A stretch of DNA of 64,000 nt from Rhizobiales bacterium Y(2018) (GCA_005502925.1 SCPD01000013.1:62001-126000); one strand, 5' to 3'; positions 9,464 through 16,856 are shown, numbered from the stretch's first letter. Notes: a model not told the origin generated them from the letters alone. Program-made: numbers and translations.

Positions 9464-9880
9464 ATGCAGGAAAAAGGCAATCTTGTCGAACTGACAGCGG
9501 ATATCGTGGCGGCTTATGTGGGCAACAATACTGTGGCCCAGGCCGATCTGCCGAAGCTTATAGCCAACATCTACCGCTCGCTCGCTACCGCCACGCATGG
9601 GGCAGCGGAACCGAAGCCAGTCGAAACGGTCGAATTGAAACCGGCCGTTCCGATACGAAAATCGATCACGCCCGACTACATCATCTGTCTCGAGGACGGG
9701 AAGAAGTTCAAGTCGCTGAAGCGGCATTTGCGGACGCACTACGATCTCTCTCCCGAGCAGTATCGCGAGAAGTGGGGGCTGCCGGTCGACTATCCGATGG
9801 TGGCGCCCAGCTACGCGGAAGCGCGCTCGAACCTCGCCAAGAAGATCGGACTCGGACAGAACCGCGCCGAGAGACGTTGA
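9464..9880 (+). CDS. mucR: MucR/Ros family zinc-finger transcriptional regulator
   Basis: This DNA-binding regulator has 138 residues. Its C-terminal half is the prokaryotic Ros/MucR zinc-finger domain: the IICLEDGKKFKSLKRHLRTH core, followed by LSPEQYREKWGLP and the conserved YPMVAPSYAEARS tail. The metal ligands visible are one Cys, an Asp at the second position (CLED rather than CLEC) and two His in HLRTH; Cys-Asp-His-His coordination is known in this family. MucR proteins in rhizobia and Brucella act globally, controlling exopolysaccharide, motility, virulence and CtrA-linked genes. The N-terminal ~40 residues (LTADIVAAYVGNNTV) are the usual oligomerisation region. Length and domain order are normal. 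Confidence 0.95.
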   Translation: MQEKGNLVELTADIVAAYVGNNTVAQADLPKLIANIYRSLATATHGAAEPKPVETVELKPAVPIRKSITPDYIICLEDGKKFKSLKRHLRTHYDLSPEQYREKWGLPVDYPMVAPSYAEARSNLAKKIGLGQNRAERR

Positions 9881-10020
9881 GCATCACGCAGAGGAGCGGG
9901 GGGCGCAATGCGCGCGCCGACCGATCCGATCGTGATCCGAACGCAAGGACTTTTGGATCAGGTTCCGCATTTGGACTCTTGCGGCGCATCCCGCACGGAT
10001 TCATAAGGGCTTAGGACGCT

Positions 10021-10566
10021 GTGCTGGCGATTCGGGGCAATGGATTCGAGGATATGGCGAAGGGACAGGTAAACGCGGCCTTCAAGGCGCAGCTGATCAT
10101 CCCAGAACACCGCCAGCTCTACGAATATTGGCTTTTCAAGGCCGCCGGCCGACCGATGCCCGACAAGCGCGACATCAGCCCGGCCCACATTCCACGGCTT
10201 CTGCCCAATATCAGCCTGATCGAGGTGGAGATGCCGGGCGAGCGCTATCGCGTCCGCCTCGCCGGAACCCGTCTGCGCGACGTGCATGATTGCGAAACGA
10301 CCGGCCTCTATCTCGATGAGCTTGATTGGGGCGACAAGCGCGACTACTGGCTCGCCGCCTATCATCGTATCGCCGAGGAAGGCAAGCCGGCGCAGGGTGT
10401 CGTGCGTGGCCCACGTACCCAGAAAGAACATCTCGTTCAGTTCTGGCTCAAGCTTCCCTTGACCCATGGTGGCGACCGGGTCGGCATGATCCTGTGTTAC
10501 GACGCCTTCCTGCCGGGCTCGGAAGTCATCGAGACCATCGAAGAAAAACTCGCCGCAGCGCGCTGA
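10021..10566 (+). CDS. PAS-domain protein, PAS_5-like
   Basis: This 181-residue soluble protein resembles the PAS_5 family, widespread in alphaproteobacteria and consisting of a single PAS-like fold with no output domain. Conserved features seen include LYEYWLFKAAGRPMPDKRD near the N-terminus, IPRLLPNISLIEV and RYRVRLAGTRLRDV. No signal peptide or membrane segment is present. The start is GTG at 10021 with a TAGGA just upstream; an ATG at 10054 is possible but has its GAGG only two bases away, which is too close. It stands alone between mucR and a TetR-family gene. No function is assigned; a sensory or ligand-binding role would be inference. Confidence 0.75.
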   Translation: MLAIRGNGFEDMAKGQVNAAFKAQLIIPEHRQLYEYWLFKAAGRPMPDKRDISPAHIPRLLPNISLIEVEMPGERYRVRLAGTRLRDVHDCETTGLYLDELDWGDKRDYWLAAYHRIAEEGKPAQGVVRGPRTQKEHLVQFWLKLPLTHGGDRVGMILCYDAFLPGSEVIETIEEKLAAAR

Positions 10567-10614
10567 GCGGGAACTGTCCCATCATTCATCACGACGCCGC
10601 CGGTAACTTGCCGG

Positions 10615-10672
10615 TTGACTCATTTTGCCAATGAATGGCAGTATCACTGCCAACATGACAGTAGAACTGCCA
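10615..10672 (+). promoter_or_regulatory. Promoter with two tandem palindromic operators for the TetR-type gene
   Basis: A -35-like TTGACT (10615-10620) is followed by a perfect 17-base palindrome TGGCAGT-ATC-ACTGCCA (10636-10652), which overlaps the likely -10 (CAGTAT, 10639-10644). Exactly 20 bases on is a near-copy, TGACAGT-AGA-ACTGCCA (10656-10672), with one mismatched arm position. Two same-face dyads over the promoter and start of a TetR-family gene strongly suggest autorepression. The arrangement is directly visible; the regulator binding is inferred. Confidence 0.7.
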
Positions 10673-11269
10673 AAAGCCGATATGCGGGCCGATCTCGCCG
10701 CTCTCACTGAGGAGCGCGTCATGCAGGCCTTGGCCAGTCTTCTGACGGCGGGAGCCGGCGAAGTCACCTTCCGGGCCCTGGCGAACGCCTCGCGTGTGCC
10801 CGAGCGCACCCTCTACCGTTATTACCCGAACCGCGATCAGCTCTTCGGGGCCTTCTGGACCTGGCTCAACGATCGGCTGGGCATGCCGCCGCCGCCGAGT
10901 TCTCCCGACGAGCTCATCGCCGGCATAACCCGGATCTTCGCCGCCTTTTCGGCGGATGCGCCGCTCATCCGCGCCATGCTGCATGATCCCCAGGGGCGCG
11001 CCACACGGCTCGCGCATAGCGAGGCGCGCCGCAAGCGGCTGCGCACCGCGCTCGAGCCGGTCCTGGAGCCGCTGGCCGCCGCCGAGCGCAAGCGGCTCGT
11101 CGCCGCCATCCAGGCTCTGATCTCGGCTGCCGGCTGGGAGACGATGCAGGATTATTGTCAGCTGACCTCGCAGGAGGCGGCCGAGACGGCGCAATGGGCG
11201 GTGGCGGCGCTCATCGCTGCCGCGAAGGATCGCGCGGCGGCAAGGCCAGCCAAACGGAAGAAGGCATAA
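10655..11269 (+). CDS. TetR/AcrR family transcriptional regulator
   Basis: The protein has an N-terminal helix-turn-helix with the TetR pattern (VTFRALANASRVPERTLYRY, then YPNRDQLFGAFW) and a helical C-terminal ligand-binding half ending in a basic AKRKKA tail. Three starts are possible: 10625, 10655 and 10682. The ATG at 10655 is listed, but tandem palindromes at 10636-10672 overlap it, and the ATG at 10682 would leave both operators fully upstream. The downstream VOC-like gene begins 5 bases after the stop, so the two are probably co-transcribed and co-repressed. Ligand and targets beyond this operon are unknown. Confidence 0.88.
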   Translation: MTVELPKADMRADLAALTEERVMQALASLLTAGAGEVTFRALANASRVPERTLYRYYPNRDQLFGAFWTWLNDRLGMPPPPSSPDELIAGITRIFAAFSADAPLIRAMLHDPQGRATRLAHSEARRKRLRTALEPVLEPLAAAERKRLVAAIQALISAAGWETMQDYCQLTSQEAAETAQWAVAALIAAAKDRAAARPAKRKKA

Positions 11270-11274
11270 ACCCT

Positions 11275-11763
11275 ATGCTGCATCATGCTTCATTCTGCGT
11301 GCGCGATCCGGCCCTGGTGGCGGAGGTTCTGGCGGAGATGCTCACGGCCACTGTCTTGCGGGCACCGGCACCGCCATTCCCGCCCAATTCGTGGTTCGTC
11401 CTCTATGGCGACGAGGCCGGCTCCTTCATCGAGATTCTTCCCTGGCAAACGGTCCTGACACCGGACAGCCGCTTCGGTATCGCCCAGGATGACGCCATGC
11501 GGCCATTCTCCGGCGCGCATGTTCTGCTCAGTACGCCGAGAAGCGAAGCCGAGCTCGAAGCGCTGGCCGCGCATCACGGCTGGCCCACGCAACGGGTCGA
11601 TGCCAAGCTCTTCAAGGTTCTCAAGCTGTGGATCGAAAAGACGGCGCTGGTCGAGTTCCTCACGCCAGACACCCGGCAGGCCTATATCGATACCTTCGGC
11701 GGCATGGGGATTCCTGACCTCGACGGCAAGCTTCGGCGGCTGGAAAATCCTGGATCCGCGTGA
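11275..11763 (+). CDS. Glyoxalase/VOC-like hypothetical protein
   Basis: This 162-residue protein begins MLHHASFCVRDP and contains a second similar half around FSGAHVLLSTPRSEAELEAL, as expected of the vicinal oxygen chelate (glyoxalase/dioxygenase) fold. A glutamate in SFIEILPW could be a metal ligand; a full set of ligands is not obvious, so an enzyme activity cannot be claimed. The ATG at 11275 lies 5 bases after the TetR stop; the longer frame from 11155 overlaps that gene and is rejected. As the partner of an autoregulated TetR gene it may act on, or bind, the small molecule that the regulator senses. That link is inference. Confidence 0.65.
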   Translation: MLHHASFCVRDPALVAEVLAEMLTATVLRAPAPPFPPNSWFVLYGDEAGSFIEILPWQTVLTPDSRFGIAQDDAMRPFSGAHVLLSTPRSEAELEALAAHHGWPTQRVDAKLFKVLKLWIEKTALVEFLTPDTRQAYIDTFGGMGIPDLDGKLRRLENPGSA

Positions 11764-11764
11764 C

Positions 11765-11790
11765 GGAACCGAAAGCGTAGGCCGTCAGTT
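11765..11790 (+). promoter_or_regulatory. Weak match to an EcfG-type general stress promoter
   Basis: GGAAC at 11765-11769 is followed after 17 bases by AGTT (11787-11790), close to the alphaproteobacterial EcfG consensus GGAAC-N16/17-CGTT, and about 8 bases before the BA14K start at 11798. The first base of the -10 differs from consensus, so this is only a candidate. Confidence 0.3.
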
Positions 11791-11797
11791 CCTCAAT

Positions 11798-12262
11798 ATG
11801 AACAAAATCGCACCGCTCAATCCTGTCATGCGCCCTGCATCATCGATTTTGGCTCTTCTGTTGCTCGCCGCCGGCTACATGGCCGATTTGCCCGGCGCGC
11901 AAGCCGATACGTGCCGCTTCACCACGTGCGGGGCGCGCGAGCGCATGTTCGGCACCAAGCCGCTTTATCGTGAGCCGGGTGTCGGCGGCAACCGCAGCCC
12001 GAACGACATCTACAATCAGCAGAACCAGCAGCGCTTCAAGCCCGGTATCAAGGCGGAACCTTTCGACATGGGCTCACCGATCGATCCGACGCGGCCTCTG
12101 GTGAAGAAGCAGAAAATCCGGACCTTCAACACCGACAACCCGCAGGTGCGCACCGAGCATGCGCGTTGGTGCCGGCAGCATTACCGGTCCTATGTCGGGG
12201 CTTCCGATACCTATACGACCTATGACGGCCGCACGGTCTTCTGCGACAGCCCGTACAACTGA
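11798..12262 (+). CDS. BA14K-like exported protein
   Basis: This small secreted or envelope protein of 154 residues carries an N-terminal hydrophobic signal (SSILALLLLAAGYMADLPGAQA, about residues 15-36) and a C-terminal BA14K-type motif: HARWCRQHYRSY, then DTYTTYDGRTVFC and SPY. BA14K proteins of Brucella and rhizobia are small exported proteins reported to be immunoreactive and lectin-like; the molecular role is unclear. Four cysteines remain after the signal, so disulfides are likely. The ATG at 11798 is preferred over the longer frame from 11489, which overlaps the VOC-like gene; ATG 11831 is an alternative. A possible EcfG-type promoter lies just upstream. Confidence 0.8.
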   Translation: MNKIAPLNPVMRPASSILALLLLAAGYMADLPGAQADTCRFTTCGARERMFGTKPLYREPGVGGNRSPNDIYNQQNQQRFKPGIKAEPFDMGSPIDPTRPLVKKQKIRTFNTDNPQVRTEHARWCRQHYRSYVGASDTYTTYDGRTVFCDSPYN

Positions 12263-12267
12263 TCGTT

Positions 12268-12320
12268 TAGAGCATCGGACCGAAAAGTGCGAAGCGGTTT
12301 TCGGATAATCCGATGCGCAG
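12268..12320. repeat. Rhizobial-type palindromic intergenic element
   Basis: Nested inverted repeats are visible: outer arms GCATCGGA (12272-12279) and TCCGATGC (12309-12316), inner arms CCGAAAA (12280-12286) and TTTTCGG (12298-12304). The TAGAGCAT...CCGAAAAGTG...GCGGTTTTCGGA layout resembles palindromic elements repeated many times in rhizobial genomes. It sits between the convergent BA14K and SufE genes, where it could also form a bidirectional mRNA end. Confidence 0.65.
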
Positions 12321-12329
12321 AATAAAGAC

Positions 12330-12761
12330 TTAGAGCGCGCGGGCGAGCGCCGCCTGGGCGTCCGACTTGATACGCGTCACCATCGAGGCAACGCCGTTCG
12401 ACCGTTGCGGCGTCAGATGCTCGCGCAGGCCTAGCTCGTCGAGAATAACGCCCGCGTCGATGGCGAGGATCTCCGATGCGGCCTTACCCGAGAACAGGCG
12501 GAAGATGATGGCAATGAGGCCCTTGACGATGAGCGCGTCGCTGTCGCCGGTGAAGGAGAGGCGCGGTTCGCTGCCATTCTTCTCCTGGTGCGCGGCGATC
12601 CAGACCTGGCTGGCGCAGCCCTGGACCTTGTTGGCGGGAATGCGCTCCGCTTCGGCGAGCGGCGGCATGGCACGGCCCAGCTCGATCACATAGCGATAGC
12701 GGTCTTCCCACTCGTCTATGACAGCAAAATCTTCCTTGAGGGTTTCTATGGTTTCCTGCAT
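12330..12761 (-). CDS. sufE: SufE, cysteine desulfuration protein
   Basis: This 143-residue SufE-family protein accepts sulfur from a SufS-type cysteine desulfurase and passes it on for Fe-S cluster assembly in the cytoplasm. The sulfur-accepting cysteine is Cys49 in the conserved KVQGCASQVW motif. Other family landmarks are the N-terminal RYRYVIELGR, GLIAIIFRLFSGK and a C-terminal LGLREHLTPQRSNG. Length is typical. The gene stands alone, away from a suf operon, as is common in rhizobia. It converges on the BA14K gene across a palindromic repeat. Confidence 0.95.
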   Translation of the reverse strand: MQETIETLKEDFAVIDEWEDRYRYVIELGRAMPPLAEAERIPANKVQGCASQVWIAAHQEKNGSEPRLSFTGDSDALIVKGLIAIIFRLFSGKAASEILAIDAGVILDELGLREHLTPQRSNGVASMVTRIKSDAQAALARAL

Positions 12762-12830
12762 GTGCCTCTGGCCTTACAGCCTTCAAATAGGCGTTTGGTG
12801 GCACGATCTCAAGCGCGGTTCCGTCTGCGT

Positions 12831-13472
12831 TCAGGCCCGCGGGGGATCATCCTTGCCGGCTTGAGCCGGTTTTTCCGGGAAAGCGGCCCGTCGCGCCTTG
12901 TGGCGATAGGCCCTTGCGACTTGGTCCTGGCGCGGCGTGAACAGGTCCGTGTGGGACTGATCCGCCATGGCGAGCAGCAACTCCTCGATATCGTCCTGTC
13001 CAATGGTCTCGCCAGGCCCGATTATATGCCGGACAGTGACGCCTCTTTCCTTGAGCGCGCGCGCCACCAGCAGGCAGCGATGGCAATCGAGCGGATCGCG
13101 CTCGGCGCACATCAGCGCAATCCGATAGGTCCTGGCGCCGTCGATGACACGGTCGAGCCCTTGGGCGAAGCTTTCGTTCCGCGCCATCTTCTCGTAGTCG
13201 GCAACGCCGTCGCTGTAGAGCTCCGATGTTTTCGGCCGGCCGCCGAGTTCATCGCCCAGAAACACATAGACGATCTTCTCGCTGCCAAGATTCTCTTTGA
13301 GTGTCTCGCGATTGAACTGGGGAACGTGCCGCGAATAAGGCTGGCTGCGCACATCGCAGAGCGCCGTCACCTGCGCTTCGCGCAGGAGCTGGAGGAAATC
13401 CGCGAAGGATTGTGTGGAGTGGCCGATCGTCAGCACCTCCACCGCTGTGGGTATGTCACTCATGAGATGCAT
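12831..13472 (-). CDS. DUF488 family protein
   Basis: This 213-residue soluble protein belongs to DUF488: TIGHSTQSFADFLQLL near the N-terminus, CDVRSQPYSRHVPQFN, and the conserved cysteine-containing CAERDPLDCHRCLLVARAL in the C-terminal half. The family has no settled function. Start ATG at 13472 and ATG at 13463 (MSDIPT) are both possible and neither has a strong ribosome binding site. The last ~40 residues are polar and probably disordered. It lies 69 bases upstream of sufE on the same strand; whether the two are co-transcribed is unclear. Confidence 0.85.
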   Translation of the reverse strand: MHLMSDIPTAVEVLTIGHSTQSFADFLQLLREAQVTALCDVRSQPYSRHVPQFNRETLKENLGSEKIVYVFLGDELGGRPKTSELYSDGVADYEKMARNESFAQGLDRVIDGARTYRIALMCAERDPLDCHRCLLVARALKERGVTVRHIIGPGETIGQDDIEELLLAMADQSHTDLFTPRQDQVARAYRHKARRAAFPEKPAQAGKDDPPRA

Positions 13473-13521
13473 CAGATTAGGGGCGCTGCGGCCAGCAGAT
13501 CAACCGAAACGCGGCTGGTAA

Positions 13522-13905
13522 TCAGCCTTGATTGGCGGGAGCTCGCCATTCCGGGATCAGATCCTCGAGTTCGAGCGTATTCTGACTCGGCCGTTGCGGT
13601 TCGCCCGATGCGGTCGTGACGTCTGCGGGCGCCTCGCCGGCGCGTTCATTCGCCCATTCATAGAGGAGTTCGATGCCGTATTTCGCCTTGCCTTCGAGCT
13701 TGACGGCGACGTAGTGCGCGGTGTCGCAGACGGCGGCTTGGCGGCTGCAGAAGTCGCGCATATCGGCGACCGTCGAAACGGCGGCCATGAGGAGTTCCGT
13801 CGCCGGCGGGTCGGCTTCGGTCGATGTGCTGAGGCGCTCTTCCGGCGGCGACGGCATGAAGACCACCACGGCGGTGAGCAAGACGAGCGTCCTGATGATG
13901 CGCAT
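13522..13905 (-). CDS. DUF5330-like small exported protein
   Basis: This 127-residue protein has a short N-terminal hydrophobic stretch (RTLVLLTAVVVFMPS) that should act as a signal or anchor. A central region follows with two cysteines (DFCSRQAAVCDTAHYVAVKL) and the segment AKYGIELLYEW, resembling rhizobial DUF5330 proteins. The C-terminus is polar (about residues 90-127). A GGGG stretch lies about nine bases upstream of the ATG. The function of the family is unknown. The gene is divergent from the peptidoglycan-binding protein gene at 14151 (245-base gap). Confidence 0.65.
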   Translation of the reverse strand: MRIIRTLVLLTAVVVFMPSPPEERLSTSTEADPPATELLMAAVSTVADMRDFCSRQAAVCDTAHYVAVKLEGKAKYGIELLYEWANERAGEAPADVTTASGEPQRPSQNTLELEDLIPEWRAPANQG

Positions 13906-14150
13906 ATTCGTTTCCCCTATCCATCGCCAGGAATAGCGCCTGCGGCTTTCGCCCGCTTGAAAGTAGGCGAGTCAATTCGAGTCAAAGTTTTGGCAAGTTT
14001 TAAGTATTTCATTAACCATTCGGAAATCATGACGCCTTACCCGTTAAGCCCCGCGACAACCCGGTATTAAGCATCCCGGATGCATTATCGGGGGCAGGGG
14101 ACTGGCGTCAGAGCCGGTATAGGGCAAGTTTGAGTTGGGTCCGGCGTTGA

Positions 14151-14837
14151 ATGAGTGATTATCAAGAGGATGACGCGCCGCGTTTGGGCGTTTCGACGAT
14201 TGTCGTCGCACTGACGGTGGCGATGCTTTCTGTTGCCATCATCTACAACACGCTCACCCGGTCGGCGCCGCCCGCCGCCATCGCGCAGGACGGGGCTTCC
14301 GAGCCGGATCCGATCACCGGGTCGACCCGGGTGACGGTCGATGCCGGCGGCGACGAGCAGGGCGGTACGGTTACCTTGCGTTATGATGCAACGATCGAAA
14401 GCGTGCAGCGCGAACTCGCGGCCTCCGGCCTCTATAGCGGCCAGGTCGACGGCGTCTCCGGTCGGCGCACCAAACTCGCCATTATCGCCTATCAGCGCGC
14501 CAACGGGCTCGACGAGACCGGCCAGGCTTCCACTGATCTCATCGAGCACATCCGATATACCCGCCAGATCAACGAAGCGGTGAACATGACGGACGCTGGC
14601 ACGGCGGCGCCCCGCGCCACCGCTCCGTCGGTCAAGCCTGTCGATACGGTCACCCGCGTCCAGGTCGGCCTTGCCGAACTCGGCTATGAGCCGGGTGCCA
14701 TCAACGGCCAGCTCGGCCAGCAGACCCGCAACGCCATTCTCAAATTCGAGCGCGACCGCGGCATTGCGCCGACCGGCGACATCAGTTCCACGCTGATCGC
14801 CGAGCTGGACAAGATGAGCGCGCGCAGCGCCAATTGA
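14151..14837 (+). CDS. Membrane-anchored peptidoglycan-binding protein with two PGB_1 domains
   Basis: This 228-residue protein has a single N-terminal membrane anchor (about residues 17-35, TIVVALTVAMLSVAIIYNTL) and two PGB_1-type peptidoglycan-binding domains. The first is at about residues 78-125 (VQRELAASGLYSGQVDGVSG) and the second at about 168-220 (VQVGLAELGYEPGAINGQLG). It should face the periplasm and bind the cell wall; no catalytic domain is present. Its stop overlaps the start of the DUF1491 gene by one base (TGATG), so the two are translationally coupled. Its exact role is not known. Confidence 0.85.
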   Translation: MSDYQEDDAPRLGVSTIVVALTVAMLSVAIIYNTLTRSAPPAAIAQDGASEPDPITGSTRVTVDAGGDEQGGTVTLRYDATIESVQRELAASGLYSGQVDGVSGRRTKLAIIAYQRANGLDETGQASTDLIEHIRYTRQINEAVNMTDAGTAAPRATAPSVKPVDTVTRVQVGLAELGYEPGAINGQLGQQTRNAILKFERDRGIAPTGDISSTLIAELDKMSARSAN

Positions 14838-15178
14838 TGCGGCTCAAATCCGAAATCTGGGTTCACGCGCTGCTGCGCCGCTGCTTCGTGCAAGGCATGT
14901 TCGGCGCCGTCCTGCGCAAGGGCGCGGAGGAGGCGGGCGCAGTCTATGTCGTGATCAACCATCTCGACGGTACGGTGAAGCTCCTGGGGCCACCGCCCGG
15001 CTCCTCCATCGACGAGCAGGGCGAACGTCTATGGATCGAAGTCTCGCCGCCCGTCACCTCGGCTCTCGACGTCCAGCCCTTCATCGATAAATTGACAAAG
15101 TTCGACCCCGATATCTGGGTCGTCGAGATCGAGGACCGCACTGGAACCGCCGGCCTGACCGTCACGCCCTCCATTTGA
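14837..15178 (+). CDS. DUF1491 family protein
   Basis: This 113-residue protein begins MRLKSEIWVHALLRRC and includes FGAVLRKGAEEAGAVYVVIN and a C-terminal DPDIWVVEIEDR, matching DUF1491, a small alphaproteobacterial family of unknown function. There is no signal peptide or membrane segment. The ATG at 14837 overlaps the stop of the preceding peptidoglycan-binding protein gene; a TTG three bases earlier is less likely. Conserved pairing with an envelope protein gene is suggestive, but no role is assigned. Confidence 0.8.
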   Translation: MRLKSEIWVHALLRRCFVQGMFGAVLRKGAEEAGAVYVVINHLDGTVKLLGPPPGSSIDEQGERLWIEVSPPVTSALDVQPFIDKLTKFDPDIWVVEIEDRTGTAGLTVTPSI

Positions 15179-15199
15179 AGGGCCAACCGTCACAATCGG

Positions 15200-15215
15200 T
15201 TAGCTCTTTATTAAC
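15200..15215 (+). promoter_or_regulatory. Imperfect CtrA-type box
   Basis: TTAG (15200-15203), seven bases, then TTAAC (15211-15215) differs from the CtrA consensus TTAA-N7-TTAAC at one position. It is about 70 bases upstream of the small gene at 15283. This is a weak candidate, listed because two perfect boxes occur elsewhere in the window. Confidence 0.3.
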
Positions 15216-15282
15216 CACACACGAGCGTTAATGCCGGAAGCCGGTTCGCGCCTGCCGCGCCGGGTTTCGAAGGTGAAGGGTG

Positions 15283-15486
15283 ATGGGGACGATACTGACT
15301 TTTCCGCGCGATCGCGTGCCGCAACGGGCAGCTAAGGCGCATGAGGGTTCGGCGGAGATCGTGATCTTCCCGGGCGTGCGTATCGAACGCTACGATTTCA
15401 GCCTGGCCGACCGTCTGCCGCCGCCGCGCCGGCGTGGCCGCCCGTCGCGCATGCAGGCGCTCGAAGCAGACCATCCTCGTTCCTGA
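15283..15486 (+). CDS. Small hypothetical protein
   Basis: This 67-residue basic protein starts MGTILTFPRDRVPQR and ends with an Arg/Pro-rich stretch (RLPPPRRRGRPSRMQALEAD). The ATG at 15283 has AAGGTGAAGGG a few bases upstream, a good ribosome binding site; GTG at 15280 is less likely. A hydrophobic core, a signal peptide and recognisable domains are all absent. Small proteins with this ILTFPRD opening occur in related bacteria, to my recollection, but their role is unknown. The PRRRGRPSR segment resembles an AT-hook-like basic patch, which is speculation. It converges on the SDR gene. Confidence 0.6.
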   Translation: MGTILTFPRDRVPQRAAKAHEGSAEIVIFPGVRIERYDFSLADRLPPPRRRGRPSRMQALEADHPRS

Positions 15487-16209
15487 TCAATATTCCTGCC
15501 TTGTCGGCGCGATCGTCAGCTCCTGCAGGATCACGTTCTGCGGCATCTGATAGGCGAAAAGGATCGTCTTCGCCACATCCTCCGACGTGATCGGCCCGAC
15601 CGCATCGCGTCCCTTTTCCCAGAACTCCTTCGCCGCCTTGTTCTTCATCGTGCTCGGAATATCCGTATCGGTGAGGCCGGGCGACACGACGATCACCCGG
15701 ACATCGAAGGGCGCCATATTGCGCCTGGCTCCCTCGCTCACCGCATGGACGAAATATTTGGTGCCGCAATAGACGTCGTGGCTTGGATAGGATTTGCGCC
15801 CGGCGATCGAGGAGATGTTGATGATCGTGCCGTGCCGGCGCGCTTTCATCGCCGGCATCACCGCATGCATGCAGTTGAGGACACCGACGCAATTGATGTC
15901 GATAAGGTCGCGCCACTCTGCCGGATCCTGATCTTCGAGCTTGGCGAGCGGCGCGATGCCGGCATTGTTCACGAGGCAGTCGACGGGTCCATATTTGGCC
16001 TCAGCCTCGGTGATGGCGACGGTCACCGCTTCGCGGTCGCGCACATCGGCGGCGGCGCAGACGGCATCGCCGAGCCCGAGATTGCGCAGGGGCTCGATCC
16101 GGCGTCCGGTCAGCAGCAGCGGATATCCTGATTGCGCGAAGGCTTGCGCCGTTGCTTTGCCGATGCCGGAGCCGGCACCCGTGATCATGACCAGTGGCTT
16201 GTCGGCCAT
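15487..16209 (-). CDS. Short-chain dehydrogenase/reductase (YdfG-like)
   Basis: This 240-residue NAD(P)-dependent oxidoreductase has a classical SDR Rossmann fold: TGAGSGIG at residues 10-17, NNAG at 81-84, Ser133/Ser134 in NISSIAG, and the catalytic Tyr147-x3-Lys151 (YCGTK). The pattern TGRR at 34-37 after the second strand suggests a preference for NADP(H). It most resembles YdfG-like enzymes that oxidise short hydroxy acids such as L-allo-threonine or 3-hydroxypropionate; the substrate here is inferred only at family level. The gene is single, with no obvious functional partner beside it. Confidence 0.9.
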   Translation of the reverse strand: MADKPLVMITGAGSGIGKATAQAFAQSGYPLLLTGRRIEPLRNLGLGDAVCAAADVRDREAVTVAITEAEAKYGPVDCLVNNAGIAPLAKLEDQDPAEWRDLIDINCVGVLNCMHAVMPAMKARRHGTIINISSIAGRKSYPSHDVYCGTKYFVHAVSEGARRNMAPFDVRVIVVSPGLTDTDIPSTMKNKAAKEFWEKGRDAVGPITSEDVAKTILFAYQMPQNVILQELTIAPTRQEY

Positions 16210-16298
16210 CGCTTCCCCCGGTTTTGTTGCGTTTGATACGGTTAGAACGTGCCCGGGGCGAGCCTGTCAATGGCGATCAAAGTGTCATGCACGCGAGG

Positions 16299-16856
16299 TC
16301 AAGCCGGATTGAGCGTGCAGGACGAGCGCGACAGCGTTTCGGCGAAGAGCTTGCGCTGCTCGGGATAGTCGAGCGCGACCCAGAATACCGCGATGCCATA
16401 GGACTCCGGAACCTCGACCGACCAGCCGTCGCCAAGCGCGCGGGCCCTTTCGGACTGATCGCTGCTCAGGAGCTCCATGATGCTGGGCGCGCGCTTCACC
16501 GAAAGCTTGAATTTGTCGATGCCGGCCTGGCGATCATTGATCGTGTAGAGATCGGCGCCCTTGTCGGAATAAAGGGTGAGCGACCAGAATGTGTCGGGCA
16601 TCTCCGCCATCACCGACAATTCGCCCTTGCTGATGTCGAAGAGGCATTTGCCGGCGACCGCCTCGCTTTCGGTCTCGCCGAGGAGACGCATCTGCTCGGG
16701 CCCATCGAGAAGGATGAAACGGTTGGCGTTGCCTTCCTCGGGGTTGCCGCCCATCAGCCGCTGCATCGCGTAGGTCGGCGCAATCAGCACGTAACTCAGA
16801 TGCGACACTGCGCCGAGGACCAGGGCGACGGCGGCCCAAAACAGGATGGTCCTCAT
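16299..16856 (-). CDS. DUF1254-like membrane-anchored protein
   Basis: This 185-residue protein has one N-terminal membrane segment (about residues 3-25, TILFWAAVALVLGAVSHLSYV) and a periplasmic domain that looks like DUF1254 (FDISKGELSVMAEMPDTFWS followed by LYSDKGADLYTINDRQAG). It overlaps the upstream DUF1214 gene by four bases (16853-16856), so the two are translated together. In many bacteria DUF1254 and DUF1214 form one exported protein; here they are two separate anchored proteins. Their function is unknown. The operon lies just downstream of, and on the same strand as, the PBP1A-type gene, 36 bases after its stop. Confidence 0.7.
   Translation of the reverse strand: MRTILFWAAVALVLGAVSHLSYVLIAPTYAMQRLMGGNPEEGNANRFILLDGPEQMRLLGETESEAVAGKCLFDISKGELSVMAEMPDTFWSLTLYSDKGADLYTINDRQAGIDKFKLSVKRAPSIMELLSSDQSERARALGDGWSVEVPESYGIAVFWVALDYPEQRKLFAETLSRSSCTLNPA

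Noticed and set aside
9881-10020. Gap after mucR checked for a tRNA gene
   Set aside because: No cloverleaf or T-arm pattern was found; only GATCCG-type partial repeats are visible.
14004-14016. TTAA-N8-TTAACC considered as a CtrA box
   Set aside because: The spacing is eight bases rather than seven, so it is not listed as a CtrA site.
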